Part shown: positions 59,067 through 64,000 of the stretch, in pieces
Position numbering within the stretch: the first letter of the stretch is position 1
Layout: the number at the start of each line of letters is the position of its first letter
NCBI GenBank assembly: GCA_003260075.1
Contig: QLIY01000102.1
Span: forward strand, 1 to 64,000
DNA length: 64,000 nucleotides
Source of the DNA: Phallusia mammillata
Lineage: Eukaryota > Chordata > Ascidiacea > Phlebobranchia > Ascidiidae
Direction of reading: 5' to 3'
Translations under genes and position numbers: made by a program
The notes under the pieces: model-generated
Seen by the model: only the letters and a program-made list of their open reading frames with translations
Database searches by the model: none
What the model was told of the DNA's origin: nothing

Positions 59067-62000
59067 ATGGCACTGCAACAATCTGTTCAACGAATCTCCT
59101 TGCTGTGTCGGAGTAAGGTGTTGCATCCAAACAATTTTCGACTAATTTCAATGTCAGTTGTTCACAACAACCCATTGGACCCCGTTCAACAGATTTTTGT
59201 TGACCAGGTTGGTAAAAAAGCTTTTAGCTTATAACGAGTAGATTTTGTTCAACCTTTAATGTATGTTGTTTAGCTACAGTTTAAGAAATGTATGTTGTTT
59301 AGCTACAGTTTAAAAAACACGTTTTATTTAAAAGAAGGTGAAGAAAATATTTCTGATTGTTTTAATAAATTCGTAATTACTGTTTGAACCAGTATTTCTT
59401 TTTCTGCCCACCACTTTTTTCCACCTATTTGACAAGAAAAAAGTGCTTCAAATTCTCACTTTTTTTCTGTCATTAGTTTGTTTCAACCATTGGTAAAAAA
59501 TAAATCCTTCAAATTTGCGCACATAATAGTTGACTATCTGAAGTGGATCTCCCAAAGTTTGATCCCAGATGGTCATTAACAGTTCCTTTTTTAAAAAAAG
59601 CCTATGCTTACTAAAGTATGTAATGCAAGAGTTTCATACTTCAATGGCTGGTGCATTGCAAAGTATTTTATAGCATTTCATACCTTTTCTAGTCCTAAAG
59701 GTTTAGTAATTATGTGTTCCCTTCATGGAAGGGGCACATAATATTGTTTTCGTCCATATTTTTTTTTCTTTTTTTCGCTGGTTTGTTATATATGTTTGGT
59801 CCAGAAAGAGTGCTTCTATTGTAATTAAATTTGGACAGATGTTAGGTATTTAGCCATATTTGATCCTCCTGAAGTTTGACCCAGAATGACCCAAGGGTTC
59901 ACCCACAGGCCCCCAAAACATAAAATTTTAAAAACGGCTGTACTGACCAAAGTACATGATCTAGGAATTTCATGCTTTGTTGTTTGGTGCAATGTAAGGT
60001 ATTCTAAAGAATTATGTACCCTTAAAAAGGATTTACCCATTTTCACCCCTTAAACCCCAAAGTATTTGTTTCTGTCTAACGCTGCTTTGTTAAACGCATT
60101 TGGTCAAGAAAGAGTGCTTTAAATGTATTCAAACTTGCAAAGATGTTAGCTATCAATCCAAAGTTGATCCTCCTGAAGTTTGACCCCAATTAACCCAGCG
60201 GTTCACCCACAGGCCCCTAAAACGTAATTTTTAGAAAAACGACTGTACTGACCCAAGTACATGATCTAGGAGTTTCATGCTTTGTTGGTGGTGCAATGTA
60301 AGATACTCTAAATAATTTTCTAACTTTTCATTGGATTCACCCATTTTGCACCCCTTTAATCCCGAAATAATCGGTTTTAGTTTTTCCAGTTTCTTAGGTC
60401 AGGAATGCAAGTCCGTTATTTGTGCTAAATTTTTTAAAAAATGTTTGCAGTGGGTTAATTATTTAGTGTTCAAAATTTGGCTCAATGGCCAAATGGCCAT
60501 TACAGCCCATAGTATGTGTACACTGGAAAGCCCAAGGGAGAAATTCACTGGTTTACAACTGCGATTTAATTCATAGCGGGAGATTGCTGCTTGACGCATG
60601 GACAGCGTTTCACGAGGCATTCTTTTTGATGATTAGACATCAGCACAGTTACGCTATGTGGTTTTATTAAGTTGGCACGCGTATTTTCAGTTTTAGCGAA
60701 GGCTTTGTATCTTAAAAGTGATTAAAACGATATTTTGGTATTGTACATTTCAGGCAAACGTTGTTGATTAACATGAAGATAAAAAGCTACATGTTTTCCA
60801 AAGATGCAATAAAAAGTCATTAAACGGTCATTGACGAGTTGGCCGCCTTATGACGACTGAATGTCAACTTGTAGGAAACGCAAAGCACAGTTGATTTTTT
60901 TGTCACATCATAGCTCCTTAAATTTTTACACATATACTCCAGAAACAATATGTAAGATAAATATGGATTGGGAGAAACGTTATTGTTAATCACTAAGGAC
61001 TACATGCTGTTAAAAACCGTGTCAAAAGATCTTTAAACGTTTGTTCGGCGACTACACTGTGATAGGTCACTGAAAGACAATTAATTTATGTGACAATAAT
61101 GATGCAAAACGAATAGGGCCAAAACTTTTTTTAAGTTGTCCTTAAGAATCTAAAAATAACCGCAACATTTGTTTTCTGTAAATCCGCACAAACACGCATG
61201 TGGGGACCCGGGGGGGGGGCTTTTGCTTGCAAAAACAACCATATATGTAGATCAAATGATGTGTATATTAACTGGGTAAATATCGTATAGAATACATAAA
61301 ATGGAAGTATATCAGAAAGCCACCTTTCCAGTTACTCTTGCAGCCAGAATACATGTCAATAAGCCAGTGGTTCTCAAACTTTTTTTGTTGCAATGCCTTA
61401 GGAAAAGTTTTCTGGACTTGCGACGCAGCAGCAAATAAAAGTCAAAGAGGAATTTAAAACCAAATTTAATGCCTGCCAAGTGTCACCCCAGATACCCACC
61501 GATCACGCACTTGCTGCATGGGCTGTTTAACCTCTACGTACATTAACGGGCAGCCCCATTTTCGATCAAAAACTTTTAACGTTAATTTACGTCAATCTGC
61601 ACTCTACACAAAACGTATTTGGACGTAGATATACATCAACCACGCTGAAAGTGTGACTGAGTTCAGCCACCAAACGGAACTATTCTGCGACACCCTTGGA
61701 AAATTGAGGCATCGCGACACACAGTTTGAGAACTACTGCAATAAGTTATTGTGCCCTTTTCGGGTGCATCAAACAAAAAGTGATCCAATTTCAAAATGGC
61801 CTGAAACCAATACATATTAATCAGTAAATTGGTGAATAATGGCACCAATAATTGCCCTGCCTTTTTGTGATGCTATCATCCCATCTTAATACTGCTACCA
61901 ATCTCTGTGTACATGTTTGTGGAACACATTTGTTAGGGTTATTGTGTCAATCGATGTGTAAATGTAGGAACACAATTAAAATTCGATAGCAAGTATACAT

Positions 62001-62444
62001 CTTCTGTAAGTATGGCAAATGATGTATGTGGATATCCATTAAATAGGGCATTCTATGCATAATTTGCAAAGAAAGAGGAAAGCCACCTTTTTAGTTTTGT
62101 TTGCATGTTTCCATTATTTTGTGTCTATTGATGCAAACTCTGCATGACTAATATGCCCCAGTGTATATCCCCGCTTCTGATACCTAGAAATACTGGCAGC
62201 AGGTGTTTTTCAAAAAACTGTCAACATGGTTGTGTAACACATATGTTCTCTGCAATTTCAGGTGGCAGCTTATAAGAAACTTAGTACACAACAAGGAGGA
62301 GGTGCTGTTGATGCTGGTCCTGAATATCAACAACAAAAACAGGATGCAATTAATCGATTGAAGAAAGTATACAACATTGATGATCCAACAAAATTTCCAG
62401 TCTTCAAGTTTGAAGAACCAGACTTTAGCCAAGATGACATATAA
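59067..62444 (+). CDS. ATP5PF: ATP synthase coupling factor 6, mitochondrial
   Basis: Subunit F6 of the peripheral stalk of mitochondrial ATP synthase. Two exons, 59067-59207 and 62262-62444, join in frame to 108 aa, the usual length. The first about 33 residues (MALQQSVQRISLLCRSKV..) form an Arg/Ser-rich mitochondrial presequence. The mature part has NNPLDPVQQIFVDQ, GGGAVDAGPEYQQQKQDAI, LKKVYN and FPVFKFEEPDF, the conserved F6 core. The donor is gttggt; using the overlapping gtaaaa instead would break the frame. The single intron of 3 kb holds three tandem repeat copies and a hAT element. A poly(A) signal aataaa lies near 62483. Confidence 0.95.
59430..60370. repeat. Three head-to-tail copies of an interspersed repeat (about 280-330 bp each)
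   Basis: Copies at roughly 59430-59760, 59790-60085 and 60090-60370 share aagaaagagtgctt, gatcctcctgaagtttgacc, ggttcacccacaggcccc, gtacatgatctagga and a closing accctt segment. A fourth copy in opposite orientation is at 47620-47965. The frame containing GGLWVN is open in two copies and broken in another. Confidence 0.75.
61210..61219. other. Ten-G spacer
   Basis: A run of ten G after ggggaccc inside the coupling factor 6 intron. No clear duplicate of the left flank follows, so sequence may be missing here. Confidence 0.6.
61365..61738. mobile_element. hAT-type element, 374 bp
   Basis: Termini cagtggttctcaaact and agtttgagaactactg are inverted repeats. Flanks caataagc (61357-61364) and caataagt (61739-61746) match at 7 of 8 bases. 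Its interior contains a relative of the palindrome at 42313. It lies in the coupling factor 6 intron. Confidence 0.9.
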
Positions 62445-63161
62445 AAATTGTTGTTAAACTTTCTTCTTGTTTTGTTTGAATGAATAAACTTTAATGGCAA
62501 CCAAATTACTTTGAACGAAACGTTTGATCGACTTAACAAGCCCTTAGCAAGAAAATGTATCCAAAGCTGCAAAGTGTTTAACACCTGAATGAAGTAATTT
62601 TTGCATCTGATTTTACAGACATAATAAAGGAAATATAATTCTCTAATATAAAGGAAATATAATTCGTGGGAAGAAGTGCTATTACCCAGACTGCATAAAC
62701 ACATGGCCATGCCCCCTCCGAAATTTCACACAAAACGGATACCTCAAGCGCTCAAGGTGGTGTTCCAACTGGCGTGTTTTGGAATTCGCAAGTCGTGCAA
62801 AAACAGGCAATGCGCACATCTTCGTATTATTTGTCCTAGCATAGTGGTTTGTAGAGAACTTAGTCTTGTTAGCCCGATGCAGTAACTTAAAAAGGCTAGA
62901 TATTGATACAGCGCAGGAAGAACAGTGTTTGATTAAAAAATTTTGGAAACCAAATATGGTTATAAGGGATTGGACTTTCTCCGCGCCATTCTTTACTGGA
63001 ACCGCTTTTTCTTCTCGTGGTTCGCATCAGTTCGCTGACAGGTCTAAGAAACTAAGATTAAAAGGTCATTTTGCCAGTGTTCTATAAGTTTTCTGCATTA
63101 AACGACACGATTCACAATAACGGTTGATTGTTTTGTTTAATCGATTTTTGCGTAACACAGA
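62445..63161. other. Downstream of coupling factor 6, no gene recognised
   Basis: It holds the 3' UTR and a short tandem repeat (taaaggaaatataatt twice near 62622-62664). Short open frames at 62676-63087 have no known domain. Confidence 0.4.
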
Positions 63162-63447
63162 CAGTGGCGTAGCCAGGGAGGGGCCAAAGGGTCCATGGCC
63201 CCTTTCTAAATTTTCAAAGTTGTACATTGATAAACTTTAATTTATTGTAGTTTCGTCCATCATCATTGTGGTTTCGTCTCTCAACTATCAAAGGAACATA
63301 TATATTACTAAAAATGACTTTTGTCACCAAATTGTAAGCCGAAATCCATGATTTTTATAGTTATGCAGACATGGAATAAATCAATAAAGCGTTTGGCTGT
63401 CGTTACGTGTTTGGTAAAAGCACGCCGAGCGTTAGCAGGGGGGGGGG
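63162..63447. mobile_element. Truncated hAT copy ending at a ten-G spacer
   Basis: It starts cagtggcgtagccagg and follows the reverse complement of the element at 54583 (ggggccaaagg..catggcccct, then cgtgtttggtaaaa and gccgagcgttagca). It stops at G 63438-63447. Its other terminus and target-site duplication are missing. Confidence 0.8.
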
Positions 63448-63715
63448 CAGATAAGTATCATTTATGCTAAAGAAAGTTAATGACAGAAATCTGCGAAAAA
63501 AATATTTTTTGTTAAATGTCACTAGCGATATGGCATGTGGCAGAACATTACTACAAGCTAGAAAAGACCTAATGCATTTATTACCATTTTTGCATTTCGC
63601 TGGTATTTTATGCAAATCGAAGTAGTAGGGGAAAGCTTTCACATTATTGTAAATGCATTAATGCATTCTCTTATTGTAAGAATCTTTTGGTTGTACGAGG
63701 TGGATTGCAGCTGGC

Positions 63716-63973
63716 TTAATTATTAAAAACTATGTTGCTAGTGCCAGCTAGGATAACGTGGTATTCATCACTCGTCAGTTTATGAATACGATTACCAACA
63801 AATTTTGCAAGTGGACTTGCAAAGGTTACGTTAACAATCGGAAAATTTTGACCTGCAACTGTTCCGTTTTTGTTAAACGCGTTGAATTTTGATTTTAGAA
63901 AAGAATCGTAAACGTTTTTATTCATGTAACTTGTGTGTTTCAATCTTTTTTTAATAATTGCACATTGTTGTCT
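63716..63973 (-). CDS. Unidentified ORF or C-terminal exon near the window edge
   Basis: The minus strand is open for about 85 codons, ending at 63716-63718. It contains VYDSFLKSKFNAFNKNGT, VAGQNFPIVNVTFASPLAKF and VGNRIHKLTSDEYHVILAGT. The composition is protein-like, with mixed beta-type segments, but I do not recognise a family. An ATG lies near 63925. An upstream exon beyond the window is equally possible. Confidence 0.35.
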   Translation of the reverse strand, partial: RQQCAIIKKRLKHTSYMNKNVYDSFLKSKFNAFNKNGTVAGQNFPIVNVTFASPLAKFVGNRIHKLTSDEYHVILAGTSNIVFNN

Positions 63974-64000
63974 TCATAATGTCCAAGCAAAGATTTCAGT

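Overview
The window looks like AT-rich nuclear DNA of an invertebrate deuterostome. An ascidian-type tunicate is my best guess. The basis is many short introns with ttttag acceptors, animal-specific genes (adhesion GPCR, uronyl/heparan 2-O-sulfotransferase, BCL10-like CARD protein, SCaMC carrier, acid sphingomyelinase) and dense short hAT transposons. The species cannot be fixed from sequence alone.

Layout. 156-10085 (+): 5'-truncated EGF-repeat adhesion GPCR with a GAIN/GPS region, seven membrane segments and a tyrosine-bearing tail. 10959-15742 (-): 2-O-sulfotransferase, tail-to-tail with the GPCR. 19048-22103 (-): fatty acid hydroxylase/sterol desaturase family membrane enzyme, followed by a small unidentified membrane ORF. 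26437-30083 (+): acid sphingomyelinase-like secreted phosphodiesterase. 33487-34479 (+): two DM9 repeats plus a C-terminal SOCS-box-like tail. 35422-40563 (-): calcium-regulated mitochondrial carrier (SCaMC) with an unusual N-terminal extension and one GC-AG intron. 46213-50615 (-): BCL10-like CARD protein with two PPPY motifs. 59067-62444 (+): ATP synthase coupling factor 6. About 51.8-58.9 kb is a transposon graveyard: a BEL/Pao pol relic and nested hAT elements. The last 300 bases hold the end of an unidentified minus-strand ORF.

The genes do not form a pathway. They are independently transcribed neighbours, with convergent pairs GPCR/sulfotransferase and DM9-SOCS/SCaMC. Exon models were assembled by hand: every junction keeps frame, and final lengths match family norms for the sulfotransferase (398 aa), sphingomyelinase (618 aa) and coupling factor 6 (108 aa).

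The window carries a strong assembly signature. Runs of almost exactly ten G recur throughout, usually sitting between two near-identical copies of the same flank that differ by SNPs. Two single N bases sit in the same kind of context. They look like joins between two haplotypes in which a gap was written as G. They break an EGF exon, a transmembrane exon of the GPCR and an exon of the sphingomyelinase. Two longer G runs (38 and 99) are probably the same thing.
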